In this document: positions 8,711 through 17,493 of the stretch, in pieces
How positions within the stretch are numbered: the first letter of the stretch is position 1
Layout of the letters: each line of letters opens with the position of its first letter
Source of the DNA: a bacterium
Lineage (GTDB): Bacteria; Vulcanimicrobiota; Xenobia; Xenobiales; JADMJV01
Assembly: GCA_018780265.1 (NCBI GenBank)
Contig: JADMJV010000024.1
Location: forward strand, 70,400 to 134,399
DNA length: 64,000 bases
Direction of reading: 5' to 3'
Program-made: the position numbers and the translations under genes
Notes under the pieces: generated by a model
Told to the model about the DNA's origin: nothing
Seen by the model: the letters and a program-made list of their open reading frames with translations, nothing else
Databases searched by the model: none

Positions 8711-10033
8711 ATGGATACTGCCCCGCGTTTTGATTTCTCTCGCTATGAGAAAGTTTTGCCGCGCATCAATACCATCAAGATGCACGGCCGGGTCGTGCAA
8801 CTGGTCGGTCTGACCATCGAGTCCGAGGGACCGGCCTGTCAGGTGGGTGAACTGGTCTATATCTATGACAAGCACGGTAACGACCCGATTCGCGCTGAAG
8901 TGGTGGGCTTTAAGGGCAACCGTGTGATGTCGATGCCCCTGGGTGAAATGGGCGGTATTTCGCCGGGTTGTGAGGTGCGCGGTACCGGCAAGCCCCTTTG
9001 CGTGAGAGTGGGTCCGAGAATTTTGGGCCGCGTGCTGGACGGTCTGGGCGAGCCGATTGACGGCAAGGGTCCCCTGGAGTACGAAACCGAGTATCCCATT
9101 TACAACGCTCCTCCGAACCCTTTTACACGTCCTCGAATTGAGCATCCCCTGCAGTTGGGGGTGCGTGTGCTGGACTCAATGCTGACCTTTGGTAAGGGTC
9201 AACGTATGGGTATCTTCGCCGGTTCTGGCGTGGGTAAATCAACGACGATGTCTATGATCGCGCGAGCCTCCGAAGCCGACATCACGGTGCTGGCGCTGGT
9301 AGGCGAACGCGGCCGTGAGTTGCGAGACTTTTTGGAACGAGACTTGGGCGAGGAGGGTCTGAGGCGTTCGGTGGTCACGGTGGCTACCTCCGACACGCCG
9401 GCTCTGGCCCGCATGAAGGCGGCCTACACGGGCACGGCCATCGCCGAGTACTTCCGAGACAAAGGCCACGACGTGATGCTGATGATGGACTCGGTCACGC
9501 GTTTCGCCATGGCTCAGCGTGAAGTGGGGTTGGCTATCGGCGAACCGCCCGCCACCAAGGGCTATACACCGTCCTGTTTCGCCTTGCTGCCCAAGTTGAT
9601 GGAGCGGGCCGGGACCTCACCTACCGGAAGTATTACAGCGATGTATACCGTGCTGGTGGACGGCGACGATATGAACGAGCCGATTGCCGACGCGGTGCGC
9701 GGTATTCTTGACGGTCACATCGTGCTCAATCGTAAGATCGCTCATAAGAACCGTTACCCGGCCGTGGACGTCCTTCAGTCCGTTTCCCGTGTGTTTACTG
9801 AGATTTGTAGCAAGCAACATCAGGAGGCGGCCAAAAAGCTTCGTTCGGTATTGGCCGTGTATGCGGAGAACGAGGATCTGATCAACATCGGCGCTTACCA
9901 GAAGGGCTCCAGTCCCAAGGTAGACTACGCCATTAACAAGATTGACGAGGTGGAGGCCTTCCTGAAGCAAGACGTCTTCGAGCCTTCTAACATGAAGGAC
10001 ACCGTCGAGCGCCTGATTAGAATGATGGGTTAA
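8711..10033 (+). CDS. fliI: FliI, flagellum-type export ATPase
   Basis: 440 residues, the normal length. Walker A GSGVGKST (about residue 170-177), Walker B with LMMDSVTR (about 258), and the signature RFAMAQREVGLAIGEPPATKGYTPS. The C-terminal part with LRSVLAVYAENEDLINIGAYQKGSSPKVDYAI matches type III secretion ATPases. The enzyme unfolds or unlocks chaperone-substrate complexes at the gate. Its ATG is two bases after the fliH stop, so the two are co-translated. Confidence 0.97.
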   Translation: MDTAPRFDFSRYEKVLPRINTIKMHGRVVQLVGLTIESEGPACQVGELVYIYDKHGNDPIRAEVVGFKGNRVMSMPLGEMGGISPGCEVRGTGKPLCVRVGPRILGRVLDGLGEPIDGKGPLEYETEYPIYNAPPNPFTRPRIEHPLQLGVRVLDSMLTFGKGQRMGIFAGSGVGKSTTMSMIARASEADITVLALVGERGRELRDFLERDLGEEGLRRSVVTVATSDTPALARMKAAYTGTAIAEYFRDKGHDVMLMMDSVTRFAMAQREVGLAIGEPPATKGYTPSCFALLPKLMERAGTSPTGSITAMYTVLVDGDDMNEPIADAVRGILDGHIVLNRKIAHKNRYPAVDVLQSVSRVFTEICSKQHQEAAKKLRSVLAVYAENEDLINIGAYQKGSSPKVDYAINKIDEVEAFLKQDVFEPSNMKDTVERLIRMMG

Positions 10034-10049
10034 GGAACAAGGTTACACT

Positions 10050-10526
10050 ATGCCGCCGAAACGTTTTCGCTACCGTCTGGACAAAGTTCTCGACATGAAG
10101 AAAAAGAAGGAGGATGATGAGCGCGATAAGTTGATGCAACTGCGCCGGGAACAGGCTCAAGAGCGTCAGTTCAAGGCGGACCGCGAGCAAGAACTTGTTA
10201 ACGTTCATGTTGAGTTGAAGACGAAGCGTCTGAGCGGGGCTCTGAATATTGCCGAGTTGCGCTGGTTTCCTCAACATATTAAAAATCTCGAAGGTAAAAT
10301 TAAACATCATGAGTTGAGAATCCAGGAGCTAGAGATTAAGATTGAAGAGCAGACTCAGAACCTTGCGAAAGCCATGATGGAACGCAAGGCCTATGAAAAG
10401 CACAAGGAACAGTCCAAGGCCACCTTTGATGCCGAAGTAGAGGCGGAAGAGGCGCGCACCCTGGACGAATTGGCCACCCTCAAGTTTGCCCGTGACATGG
10501 CCCAAAAGGCCGCAGAAGAGAATTAG
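10050..10526 (+). CDS. fliJ: FliJ, export chaperone/coupling protein
   Basis: 158 residues, almost wholly charged coiled coil: [26 protein letters not shown] at the start is the FliJ opening, and the C-terminal half carries heptads with [12 protein letters not shown], a FliJ mark. FliJ sits in the centre of the FliI hexamer and contacts FlhA. Position directly after fliI is the usual one. Sequence identity of FliJ is low in general, so the call rests on length, coiled coil and neighbourhood. Confidence 0.85.
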   Translation: MPPKRFRYRLDKVLDMKKKKEDDERDKLMQLRREQAQERQFKADREQELVNVHVELKTKRLSGALNIAELRWFPQHIKNLEGKIKHHELRIQELEIKIEEQTQNLAKAMMERKAYEKHKEQSKATFDAEVEAEEARTLDELATLKFARDMAQKAAEEN

Positions 10527-10543
10527 TAGAGAGGCAGGCACTC

Positions 10544-11170
10544 ATGTCGTCATTTGACCGCATCAACGCTATCGAAAATCGCATCCAGCAGATGGAAGCC
10601 AGGCTGGAGGGCGGCAGTCCTATGCAGCGCACCTCCAATCAGAAGCCAGGCATCACCAGTGACCGCAACGCCGGTCAAGGCGGGGTGTCTTTTGAGAGCT
10701 TGCTCAATTCGATGTCGGATGACAAGAAGTTTAAGGCAACGTCCTCGGCCGCTCCCTCCAGTTGGAAGGGCGATAGCAAGGACTTCGATGGGATGATCAG
10801 CGAGGCTTCCAAGAAGCATGGGGTGGACGAAGCCCTCATTCGGGCGGTCATCAAGCAAGAGTCGGCCTTTAATCCCAAGGCCACTTCCGGCTGCGGTGCG
10901 ATGGGGCTGATGCAGTTGATGCCGGACACAGCCAAGGAAATGGGCTGCGCCGATGGCTATGACCCCTACCAAAATATTATGGGTGGTACGAAGTATCTCA
11001 AGCAGATGCTGGACCGCTTCAGTGGCAACCAGACTCTGGCTGTAGCCAGTTATAACGCTGGGCCCGGAAGCGTGGACCGCTACGGCACGGTGCCTCCCTT
11101 CCCAGAGACTCAGGACTATGTCAACAAGGTTCTGGGCAACTATCGCAGCTACAAAGGAATAGGTGGTTAA
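10544..11170 (+). CDS. Lytic transglycosylase, SLT domain
   Basis: 208 residues. A disordered N-terminal half (about 1-85), beginning with a short coiled coil ([16 protein letters not shown]), is followed by an SLT domain: the catalytic Glu lies in [13 protein letters not shown], followed by [13 protein letters not shown], then [12 protein letters not shown] and the ending YVNKVLGNY. It cleaves peptidoglycan so that the rod can pass the wall. No classical signal peptide is seen, which agrees with export by the type III apparatus itself, as known for rod-associated transglycosylases. The gene is between fliJ and fliK, 17 and 3 bases away. Confidence 0.92.
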   Translation: MSSFDRINAIENRIQQMEARLEGGSPMQRTSNQKPGITSDRNAGQGGVSFESLLNSMSDDKKFKATSSAAPSSWKGDSKDFDGMISEASKKHGVDEALIRAVIKQESAFNPKATSGCGAMGLMQLMPDTAKEMGCADGYDPYQNIMGGTKYLKQMLDRFSGNQTLAVASYNAGPGSVDRYGTVPPFPETQDYVNKVLGNYRSYKGIGG

Positions 11171-11173
11171 CGG

Positions 11174-12127
11174 ATGCTCGACCAGAACATGATGAACTCG
11201 GTCCTTTCCTCCGGTGGAGTGGCTCGCACGGAGCCCAAAGCTAAAGAAGAGGGAGGCGACGCGGAGGCTTTCAACGCGGCCCTGAACGACGCTTCGGCCA
11301 CTCCGAAGTCCAAGAAGTCCGATAAGGAGGAGGCAAAGGCCGAGGCCAAGGACAGCAAGGACAAGAAGCGCGAGGCGAAGGAGCACGAAGACACCAAGTT
11401 GGCTCAACAGCAACCGGTGGACCGTACCGGAGCGATTCACATGAAGAAGTTGATGGCCAAGAATGTCGATACCATGTCTCTGGCGGAGAAGCAGGCTCTG
11501 CGTCTGGCTGAGTTTGCCAGCATGGATCAGCAGAACGTAAAGAGCCAGCCTCAGTTGGCCCAGCAGCCCGTAGCTCAGCCGCAGGCTCAGGCCTCCAAGG
11601 CGGGTAAAACGGCCAAAGCGCCAGGCGAGATGATTGCCGGCAAAGGGGCCTCGGTCAAGGTGAGCGGCGAGGCCGAGCGAGCGGACGAGAAGACGCTGCA
11701 AGCCGTTGAGGAACTGCAGAAGAAGGATCAGGGTAAGTCTTCCTCTTCCAGTAATTTGGACCAGTTGCTGGTCAAGGAGGCCAGCTTTGCCGATGAACTT
11801 CGTAAGACCAGTTCGGCCGATAAGGCGCGCGAGCGTCAGAGCGTCATCGATCAAATTTTGCAGCAGATCGAGGTGCGCAACTTTGCTAACCGCACCGAAC
11901 TTCACCTCAAGCTCAATCCTGAGTATCTGGGTGAGCTGAAAGTGAAGCTGGTGCATACGGATGATGGTATTCGGGCCGATTTTGAAACCAGTTCCAAAGC
12001 CACCAGGCAAATTTTGCGGGAAGGTGAAGAAGAACTTAAGGCTCAGGCCAAGGACAAAGGAGTCCGATTCAAGGCCATGAGAGTGACTCTGGTGGAGAAT
12101 GTGGATGCACCCGGAGCCAAAGGGTAG
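11174..12127 (+). CDS. fliK: FliK-type hook-length control protein
   Basis: 317 residues. Residues 1-210 are disordered, rich in Lys, Glu, Gln and Ala, as in FliK rulers. The C-terminal Flg_hook domain (about 225-310) contains RTELHLKLNPEYLGELKVKL, then VEFETSSKATRQIL-like sequence and ALRVTLVEN-like ending (KAMRVTLVENV). FliK measures hook or needle length and switches export specificity at FlhB. The ruler part is short compared with FliK of Salmonella (405 aa), so the structure being measured could be shorter. Confidence 0.87.
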   Translation: MLDQNMMNSVLSSGGVARTEPKAKEEGGDAEAFNAALNDASATPKSKKSDKEEAKAEAKDSKDKKREAKEHEDTKLAQQQPVDRTGAIHMKKLMAKNVDTMSLAEKQALRLAEFASMDQQNVKSQPQLAQQPVAQPQAQASKAGKTAKAPGEMIAGKGASVKVSGEAERADEKTLQAVEELQKKDQGKSSSSSNLDQLLVKEASFADELRKTSSADKARERQSVIDQILQQIEVRNFANRTELHLKLNPEYLGELKVKLVHTDDGIRADFETSSKATRQILREGEEELKAQAKDKGVRFKAMRVTLVENVDAPGAKG

Positions 12128-12234
12128 GGCGAGTTCATAAACTGTCAATATTTAAGAAAATATTCATTAACCTGTAACACTTATTCTAGTCAGGCAATAG
12201 TTCGGGTCAGTTGGGTGAAGGAGGAAATACAGAT
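12128..12234 (+). promoter_or_regulatory. A/T-rich leader upstream of the hook/rod gene
   Basis: This gap is far more A/T-rich than its surroundings and contains runs such as CAATATTTAAGAAAATATT (an imperfect inverted repeat, AATATTT/AAATATT) and CCTGTAACACTTATTC with TGTAACA at 12173-12179, the same heptamer as at 3247-3253 before flgB. AAGGAGG at 12218-12224 serves the next gene. A separate promoter for a highly expressed structural protein is likely. Confidence 0.4.
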
Positions 12235-13047
12235 ATGTTCGATATGACCGGTGCCAGCAATGCGATCAGCCAAAATCAGGCTTCCATCGGGGCTTACTCG
12301 GAGAACATGAGAAATCAGTTCACGCCGGGTTACAAGTGCGAATCCGTCGGTTTCAACGATGTGATGAACAGTACACTCCGAGGAGCGAAGAAAAAGGCCA
12401 CCAGCATCCTCTTCACCCAGGGCGAAGTGTTCAAGACCCAGACTCCGACCAACCTGGCCATCAATGGGCAAGGGTTCTTTATGCTGAACGACGGCTTCAA
12501 AGATCACTATACCCGCGACGGTCGCTTCACCTTCCAGGACGGGCAACTGAAATCCAGTGACGGCAAGGTCGTCAAAGGCTTCCCGGTCGACTCGCAGGGC
12601 AATATCGCGGGCGAGGCCGGACCAATCAGTCTGTCGCTCGACCCCAACACCAATCTTTATGGTGGCAAATACACGAACTATAGTTTCGATGAAACGGGTA
12701 AGCTCTACGGTGAATCCACTCAGGTTGATCCAGTGACCGGTCAAAGTTCCACCAGTAAGACGCCGATTGCTCAGGTAGCCATGGCCTCCTTCGCCAATCC
12801 AGGCTCTTTGAAGCGCACAGGTACCACCAGTTTCGAAGGTTCTGACAATTCCGGTAAAGCAGTGGTTGGTGTTGCCGGTCAGGGCGCTCTGGGCGGTGTT
12901 TGCCCGGGCAGTTTGGAACTCTCCAATGTTGACTTCGCTCAGCAAGGCTTCGCAATGGTTATGACCAAGCAGACCTACGAGTCCAACATGGCTGCTTTCC
13001 GTGCGATGGACAAGCTGACGCAGTCTGCCCTCGGCCTCGTTCGCTAG
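12235..13047 (+). CDS. Flagellar hook/rod protein of the FlgE/FlgF/FlgG family
   Basis: 270 residues from ATG 12235 (an upstream in-frame TTG at 12211 overlaps the ribosome site and is rejected). The family core is clear: FTPGYKCESVGFND, FTQGEVFKTQTPTNLAINGQGFFMLND, HYTRDGRFTFQDGQL and the C-terminal GSLELSNVDFAQQGFAMVMTKQTYESN. Length is that of FlgF/FlgG rather than of a full hook protein (FlgE, ~400), and the N-terminus lacks the classic NNIANxxT motif (it reads YSENMRNQFTPGY). It is the only hook/rod gene of this family in the window and no flgD cap gene is adjacent. Confidence 0.88.
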   Translation: MFDMTGASNAISQNQASIGAYSENMRNQFTPGYKCESVGFNDVMNSTLRGAKKKATSILFTQGEVFKTQTPTNLAINGQGFFMLNDGFKDHYTRDGRFTFQDGQLKSSDGKVVKGFPVDSQGNIAGEAGPISLSLDPNTNLYGGKYTNYSFDETGKLYGESTQVDPVTGQSSTSKTPIAQVAMASFANPGSLKRTGTTSFEGSDNSGKAVVGVAGQGALGGVCPGSLELSNVDFAQQGFAMVMTKQTYESNMAAFRAMDKLTQSALGLVR

Positions 13048-13072
13048 GCCAAACAAACATCGCGGTCCAGGG

Positions 13073-13093
13073 AGCCAGCCTAAAAAGCTGGCT
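13073..13093 (+). terminator. Hairpin after the hook/rod gene
   Basis: AGCCAGC-CTAAAAA-GCTGGCT forms a 7 bp stem 25 bases after the stop codon. The following bases TCTTGG are a poor U-tract, so termination may be weak. A new promoter before fliM (13100-13200) is plausible. Confidence 0.5.
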
Positions 13094-13212
13094 TCTTGGC
13101 GCGTTCTTGCACAACCGGGCGGGAAGGGCTATTTCGTAATCGAGGCGAAAGTCGGCCCATCGCCGTCGTACTGAGGGGTCGGACCTGAACGGCTACAACA
13201 AGGAGCATCGCG

Positions 13213-14184
13213 TTGCTAGATAGTCCAGGAAGCTACGACCCACTACGGGGTCCTCGTAGAGCCCAGGGGGCAAATCCGTACGACTTCCGTCAAACGGAGA
13301 AGTTTACCGCGGATCAGAATCGCTTCCTGAATAAGCTCTCGGTGTCGTTTGCCGAGGGGGTGGTTACGCAGATGGCCCCCCTGCTGCAGATACGATTCAA
13401 TATGGAACTGCTCCGGTTTCAACTGCGGGCTTACAGCAACTATCTCAACAACTTGCCAGACCCATCGCCCATGTTGGTCTTTCGACTTGACGCCGAGTCG
13501 CAGGCTTTTCTCGACTTCGATTTCGACCTCACCTTCGCCATCTTCGAAAAGTTAATGGGCGGCCGCGGCCTGCCCCCTCGAGACGAAACGCGAACCTATC
13601 TGACCGACTTGGAACGGGCTATTTTGAGGCGACCCTTGAGCCGAATCCTGGGCGCGTACGGAGCCGCCTGGAAAGAGTTCAAGCCGGTTGACCCGCAGTG
13701 GGAGAGTTTGGAACTGAACCCCAATGCTGTATATCTTTATCCCCCGGGGGAAACGATGGTGGTCAGTGCCTTTCAGGTGGACCTTGGGCAAACGAAGGGG
13801 ATCGTCAACGCGGTGGTCCCGTTTCGTTACTTGAAAGCCAGTATTCCTAAGAGTTCTTACGACGAGTTCGTGCTCACCCGCACTGGGAGCAATATGGGTG
13901 GTACCAACCCAATGGCTTCCGTGACTCCAATCTTCGCAACCAAGATTGGGGGAGCCAAAGTGCCGGTTTCTATGGCCCTGGGGCGGGCAGAACTGTTGTT
14001 TCGAGAGTTGCTTACCATTGAAGTAGGCGATACAATCAGGCTAGATACGGAAATTCGCGAGCCACTGCGCATTAAAGTCAATGGGCGTACCAAATTTCGC
14101 GGGTTTCCAGGGGTCAAAGAGGGCAAGTTGGCGGCTCGCATCTCTCAGGTCCTGGAGGAAGGGGACGAAGAATACGATGAGTGA
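13213..14184 (+). CDS. fliM: FliM, C-ring switch protein lacking the CheY-binding N-terminus
   Basis: 323 residues, TTG start with AAGGAG at 13200-13205. FliM body motifs: PYDFRQTEKFTADQNRFL, the middle domain with FEKLMGGRGLPP (GGxG motif) and LTDLERAILRR, FQVDLGQTKGIVNAVVPF, and a C-terminal SpoA domain (VPVSMALGRAELLFRELLTIEVGDTIRL) that pairs with FliN. The usual first 16 residues with LSQxEIDALL, which bind phosphorylated CheY, are absent; only a Pro/Gly/Arg-rich segment precedes PYDF. Switching by CheY is therefore not expected. The stop overlaps the start of fliN by 8 bases. Confidence 0.94.
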   Translation: MLDSPGSYDPLRGPRRAQGANPYDFRQTEKFTADQNRFLNKLSVSFAEGVVTQMAPLLQIRFNMELLRFQLRAYSNYLNNLPDPSPMLVFRLDAESQAFLDFDFDLTFAIFEKLMGGRGLPPRDETRTYLTDLERAILRRPLSRILGAYGAAWKEFKPVDPQWESLELNPNAVYLYPPGETMVVSAFQVDLGQTKGIVNAVVPFRYLKASIPKSSYDEFVLTRTGSNMGGTNPMASVTPIFATKIGGAKVPVSMALGRAELLFRELLTIEVGDTIRLDTEIREPLRIKVNGRTKFRGFPGVKEGKLAARISQVLEEGDEEYDE

Positions 14185-14473
14185 TGGTCCTCGCGCTGTC
14201 CAGTTTGGGATTATCGAAGGCGGATCTGCGGACGTAAATCCCAGCAGTATCGAATTGCTCAAAGATGTGGCCCTGGTGGTCCATGCCGAGTTGGGCAAGA
14301 CCAAGCGCCTGGTGCGGGATATCTTGCGACTGCAAATTGGTGGAGTGCTGGAGTTGGATAAGGAAGCCGGGGAACCGGTCGATATCCTGGTCAACAACAA
14401 ACGCATCGCCCGTGGTGAAGTGGTTGAAATCGACGGTCGCTACGGCGTCCGCATCACCGAAATCACCAAGTAG
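14177..14473 (+). CDS. fliN: FliN, first copy
   Basis: 98 residues from ATG 14177, which lies inside the fliM end. The SpoA/FliN core reads VALVVHAELGKTKRLVRDILRLQIGGVLELDKEAGEPVDILVNNKRIARGEVVEIDGRYGVRITEI, a textbook FliN domain. FliN forms the lower C-ring and receives the FliH-FliI complex. A second fliN follows after 13 bases; the two differ over most of their length, so this is an old duplication rather than a recent one. Confidence 0.94.
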   Translation: MSDGPRAVQFGIIEGGSADVNPSSIELLKDVALVVHAELGKTKRLVRDILRLQIGGVLELDKEAGEPVDILVNNKRIARGEVVEIDGRYGVRITEITK

Positions 14474-14486
14474 AGAGGAGCTTCGG

Positions 14487-14759
14487 TTGGATCCTTTTGC
14501 TGCCCCACGCCGTTCCAGTCGGGAAGATCTGGCCATCATGATGGACGTTCCTATGGTCATTGACGCGGAGATGGGACGTTCCAACAAGACGGTCAATGAT
14601 ATACTCAAGGTGGGGGAAGGCAGTGTTATCGATTTTGAGAGAGAGGCCGGTGAGCCGGTCGATTTGTTAGTGAACGGCACTCTGATCGCCCGTGGTGAGG
14701 TCGTCGAGATCGAGGGCAATTACGGAGTCCGAATTACCGAGATTATGCGACCGGTGTAG
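14487..14759 (+). CDS. FliN, second copy
   Basis: 90 residues from a TTG at 14487, chosen because AGAGGAG (14474-14480) is at the right distance. The SpoA domain reads VPMVIDAEMGRSNKTVNDILKVGEGSVIDFEREAGEPVDLLVNGTLIARGEVVEIEGNYGVRITEIM. Two FliN or FliN/FliY proteins in one C-ring, or a FliN1-FliN2 pair comparable to the SpaO/YscQ long and short products of injectisomes, are both possible. It is shorter at the N-terminus (about 18 residues before the domain). Confidence 0.92.
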   Translation: MDPFAAPRRSSREDLAIMMDVPMVIDAEMGRSNKTVNDILKVGEGSVIDFEREAGEPVDLLVNGTLIARGEVVEIEGNYGVRITEIMRPV

Positions 14760-14771
14760 GAGGAATCTCCA

Positions 14772-15530
14772 ATGCTGCAGCGTTCACCATACCACCAACC
14801 CAATCCCAAGCACGTTTTTACTTTTGCCTTTGTCAGCATCGTGGTTCTGATGTTGCCGCTGTTCTGGTCCCCGCTGCACAATCAAGGCATTGGGCAGACT
14901 TTTCCCGTGGGCTCACCGACGCCCGTGTCTTCTCCCGTAACCGGCGCTCAACTCCCGGCTCCAAGGTCCTCGCCTGCTTTGACGGGGAGTGCTCCATTGC
15001 AAGCGGGTGGTCAGCCTGACCCTCAGCCAACCACCGTGGTTGCAGTCGATCCCCATCCCGCCGTGACCAAGATAAGCCTTCCGCCTGCTCAAGCCAGGGA
15101 GCCGGCAGTGGTCAGACCCACTCAGGACCCTACCATCGATTTTTCTTACCACCTGCGTCGTGTGGTCTTTTCGTTACTTCTGATCATCGTGATGATCGGC
15201 GTCACTCTCAAAATGCTCCAGAAGTTTCTACCGGGTATGGCAGGGAGCAAGTCGACCCCCGGTTCCTTTCTGAATATTTTAGCCCGAGAGGCAGTGGGAC
15301 CGAGTCAGTCGCTGGCTCTGGTCAAAGTAGGGCCGAAGGTTTTGCTGGTCGGGCTGTCCGAGCAGAGTATGACCACGCTGTGCGAGTTTAGTGAAGCCGA
15401 CCTGGCAGCTTTGTTGCCGGCCTCGCCTCAGGCGGCTGAGCCTGTCGACCCTGCCACTTCTAAGAATCTGTATGGAGATGTCCTGCGGCACTACCTCTCG
15501 ATTGTGCCCGGAATGGGGGCCAAAAAGTGA
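14772..15530 (+). CDS. fliO: FliO-like export gate assembly protein
   Basis: 252 residues. A membrane helix near the N-terminus (about 15-35), a Pro/Ser/Thr-rich stretch of about 80 residues, a second helix (about 132-154, VVFSLLLIIVMIGVTLKML) and a C-terminal FliO domain with LAREAVGPSQSLALVKVGPKVLLVGLSEQSMTTLCE. FliO is a FliP assembly scaffold. The extra N-terminal helix and proline-rich linker are larger than usual. GTG of fliP overlaps its stop by 4 bases. Confidence 0.8.
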   Translation: MLQRSPYHQPNPKHVFTFAFVSIVVLMLPLFWSPLHNQGIGQTFPVGSPTPVSSPVTGAQLPAPRSSPALTGSAPLQAGGQPDPQPTTVVAVDPHPAVTKISLPPAQAREPAVVRPTQDPTIDFSYHLRRVVFSLLLIIVMIGVTLKMLQKFLPGMAGSKSTPGSFLNILAREAVGPSQSLALVKVGPKVLLVGLSEQSMTTLCEFSEADLAALLPASPQAAEPVDPATSKNLYGDVLRHYLSIVPGMGAKK

Positions 15531-16306
15531 AGCGTTGGATGTTCCTGATCCTGATGGCTTTGTTGGCGCTGGGTGCGGCTGCCTGGGCCCAGGACGCCCC
15601 CAAGAACGACTTTCCCAAGTTTGAGATGCCCGGCATCTCTATCAATGGCAAAGAAATGGGTGAGCGGGCCCAGGTGGGCACGATGCTGCAGGTCAGCTTT
15701 GCGCTCACCACATTGACGCTGGCCCCCTATATCCTGGTGATGTGCACCGCCTTTATCCGCGTCACCATCACGATGTCCTTTTTGCGACAGGCGCTGGGCA
15801 CTCAGCAGGTGCCTCCCACCCAGGTATTGATGGGGCTGGGTTTGTTTATCACCATGTATGTCATGGCGCCGGTCGGGTCAAAGATGAACCAGAACGCGAT
15901 TCAGCCCTATCTGGCAGGCAAGATCGAGCAGCCGAAGTTTGTTCAAGAGTTCACCACTCCTTTGCGCAACTTCATGCTGGCCCAAACGCGCGACAAAGAC
16001 CTGCAACTGTTTGTGAACCTGGGTAAGATGAAGGATATTAAAAATCGCAACGACGTGCCTTTTTATGCACTTTGCCCGGCCTATGTCCTGTCGGAAATCA
16101 AGACTTCCTTCCAGATCGGCTTTTTGCTCTACATCCCCTTCCTGGTCATCGACATGATTGTGTCGTCCGTGCTGATGGCGATGGGTATGTTTATGCTCTC
16201 GCCGATGACCATATCTTTGCCCTTTAAGCTTTTGATGTTCGTGATGATCGATGGTTGGCATCTGATCATCACCGGGCTGGTCAATAGCTTCAACATTCCG
16301 CCTTAA
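15527..16306 (+). CDS. fliP: FliP, export gate subunit
   Basis: 259 residues from GTG overlapping the fliO stop (GTGA). Signal peptide (about 1-21, ending AWAQ), then FliP motifs: [81 protein letters not shown] and [19 protein letters not shown]. FliP forms the pentameric core of the export pore. Length and order are normal. Confidence 0.96.
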   Translation: [259 protein letters not shown]

Positions 16307-16317
16307 GGAGGTCTTCC

Positions 16318-16668
16318 ATGTTCGGATTTGGCGAAGAGTTTTTTACCGATGAATTCATCATGCAGATCTCCAGCAAGGCGATGTATTTGATCTTGCTCTT
16401 GTCGGCGCCCATGCTCTTTTCGGCCCTGGGGGTCGGACTTGTCATCAGTATTTTGCAGGCCACCACCCAGATTCAGGAGCAGACCCTTTCTTTCGTGCCC
16501 AAACTGCTGGCGGTCTTTCTCTCCTGTATTATCTGCGGTACCTGGATCTCGGGGATGGTGGGGGGATACGCCACCGAGATCTTTGGCTACATCAAAAGTA
16601 TGGGGCCCAAGAACGCGCCCGCCATTATCAGGACCGATGCCAATCCCGCGCCGGCCTCCCCTCGCTGA
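16318..16668 (+). CDS. fliQ: FliQ, export gate subunit
   Basis: 116 residues; AAGGAGG precedes the ATG. Two membrane helices with the FliQ pattern SAPMLFSALGVGLVISILQATTQIQEQTLSFVPKLLAVFL. The C-terminal 30 residues (Pro/Ala/Arg-rich) exceed the usual 89 residues. Its stop codon overlaps the fliR start as TGATG. A second fliQ-like gene lies after flhA at 20732. Confidence 0.95.
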   Translation: MFGFGEEFFTDEFIMQISSKAMYLILLLSAPMLFSALGVGLVISILQATTQIQEQTLSFVPKLLAVFLSCIICGTWISGMVGGYATEIFGYIKSMGPKNAPAIIRTDANPAPASPR

Positions 16669-17447
16669 TGGGCGACTACGTCTTCATGGCCTGGGGCACT
16701 TGCCTCTTGGCTTTTGTTAGAATCGTCACAGTCTTTGTGCAGGCGCCTATCTGGGGTGGTCAGCACTTTAAGGCTCCCGTCAAAGTAGGCATGGCCGCCT
16801 CGGTGACCTTGTTGGCCTTTCCGTCGTTGACGATACCAGATCCCTTTCCTCTAGACTTGAGGGCTTTTATTCTGGCGATTCTCAGTCAAATCTGTGTCGG
16901 ACTGGTGATCGGTTGGATCGCCTTTCTGGTGATGGCCACCGCCCAGTTCGGGGGCGAAATGCTGGATGTGCAGATGGGCCTGTCGGCCGCCGCCCAGGCC
17001 GATCCCTCCTCCCATGGTGCTGTTAACCTTTTGCGACGCCTTCATTTCTACGTGGCTATGCTGATTTACCTCATGATCAACGGCCATCACCAGCTCTGGG
17101 AGGCGGTTTTTTACAGCTTTAAGGTAATTCCGTTAACGTATTTTCAAATGACAAAAATCCAGATAGACAGTATGATTGCTCTGGCTGGTGATATTTACAC
17201 GATCGGTCTGCAGATTTCGTCACCGGCTGTGGCAGCTCTGTTTGTGGCCCAGATTGCTCTGGGTCTGCTGGCTCGAGTGGCCCCGCAGATGAACGTGTTT
17301 ATGTTGAGCTTTCCGATGAACCTGGCGGTGGGTCTGATGTTGTTGACGGTGTCTCTGCCCTACATCATCACGTTGTTGGAGTATCGGATGGATCTCAATC
17401 TGGAGCAGTTGGACGTGGCCATCGAAATGCTGCGTCCGCCAAAGTAG
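16668..17447 (+). CDS. fliR: FliR, export gate subunit
   Basis: 259 residues with six to seven membrane helices and FliR marks: FVRIVTVFVQAPIWGGQHFKAPVKVGMAASVTLL, FGGEMLDVQMGLSAAAQADPSS, VAALFVAQIALGLLARVAPQMNVFMLSFPMNLAVGL. It completes the FliPQR pore. Start ATG overlaps the fliQ stop. The next gene, flhB, begins 46 bases on with GGAGAGGAGG. Confidence 0.95.
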   Translation: MGDYVFMAWGTCLLAFVRIVTVFVQAPIWGGQHFKAPVKVGMAASVTLLAFPSLTIPDPFPLDLRAFILAILSQICVGLVIGWIAFLVMATAQFGGEMLDVQMGLSAAAQADPSSHGAVNLLRRLHFYVAMLIYLMINGHHQLWEAVFYSFKVIPLTYFQMTKIQIDSMIALAGDIYTIGLQISSPAVAALFVAQIALGLLARVAPQMNVFMLSFPMNLAVGLMLLTVSLPYIITLLEYRMDLNLEQLDVAIEMLRPPK

Positions 17448-17493
17448 CGTCGGAGGCAGGGTTTAATAGCGCCGGAGAGGAGGTAGCCAGGGA

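Noticed and set aside
10550..12148. 532-residue minus-strand frame across the transglycosylase and fliK
   Set aside because: Antisense to two recognised genes, no ribosome site and Leu/His-rich composition.
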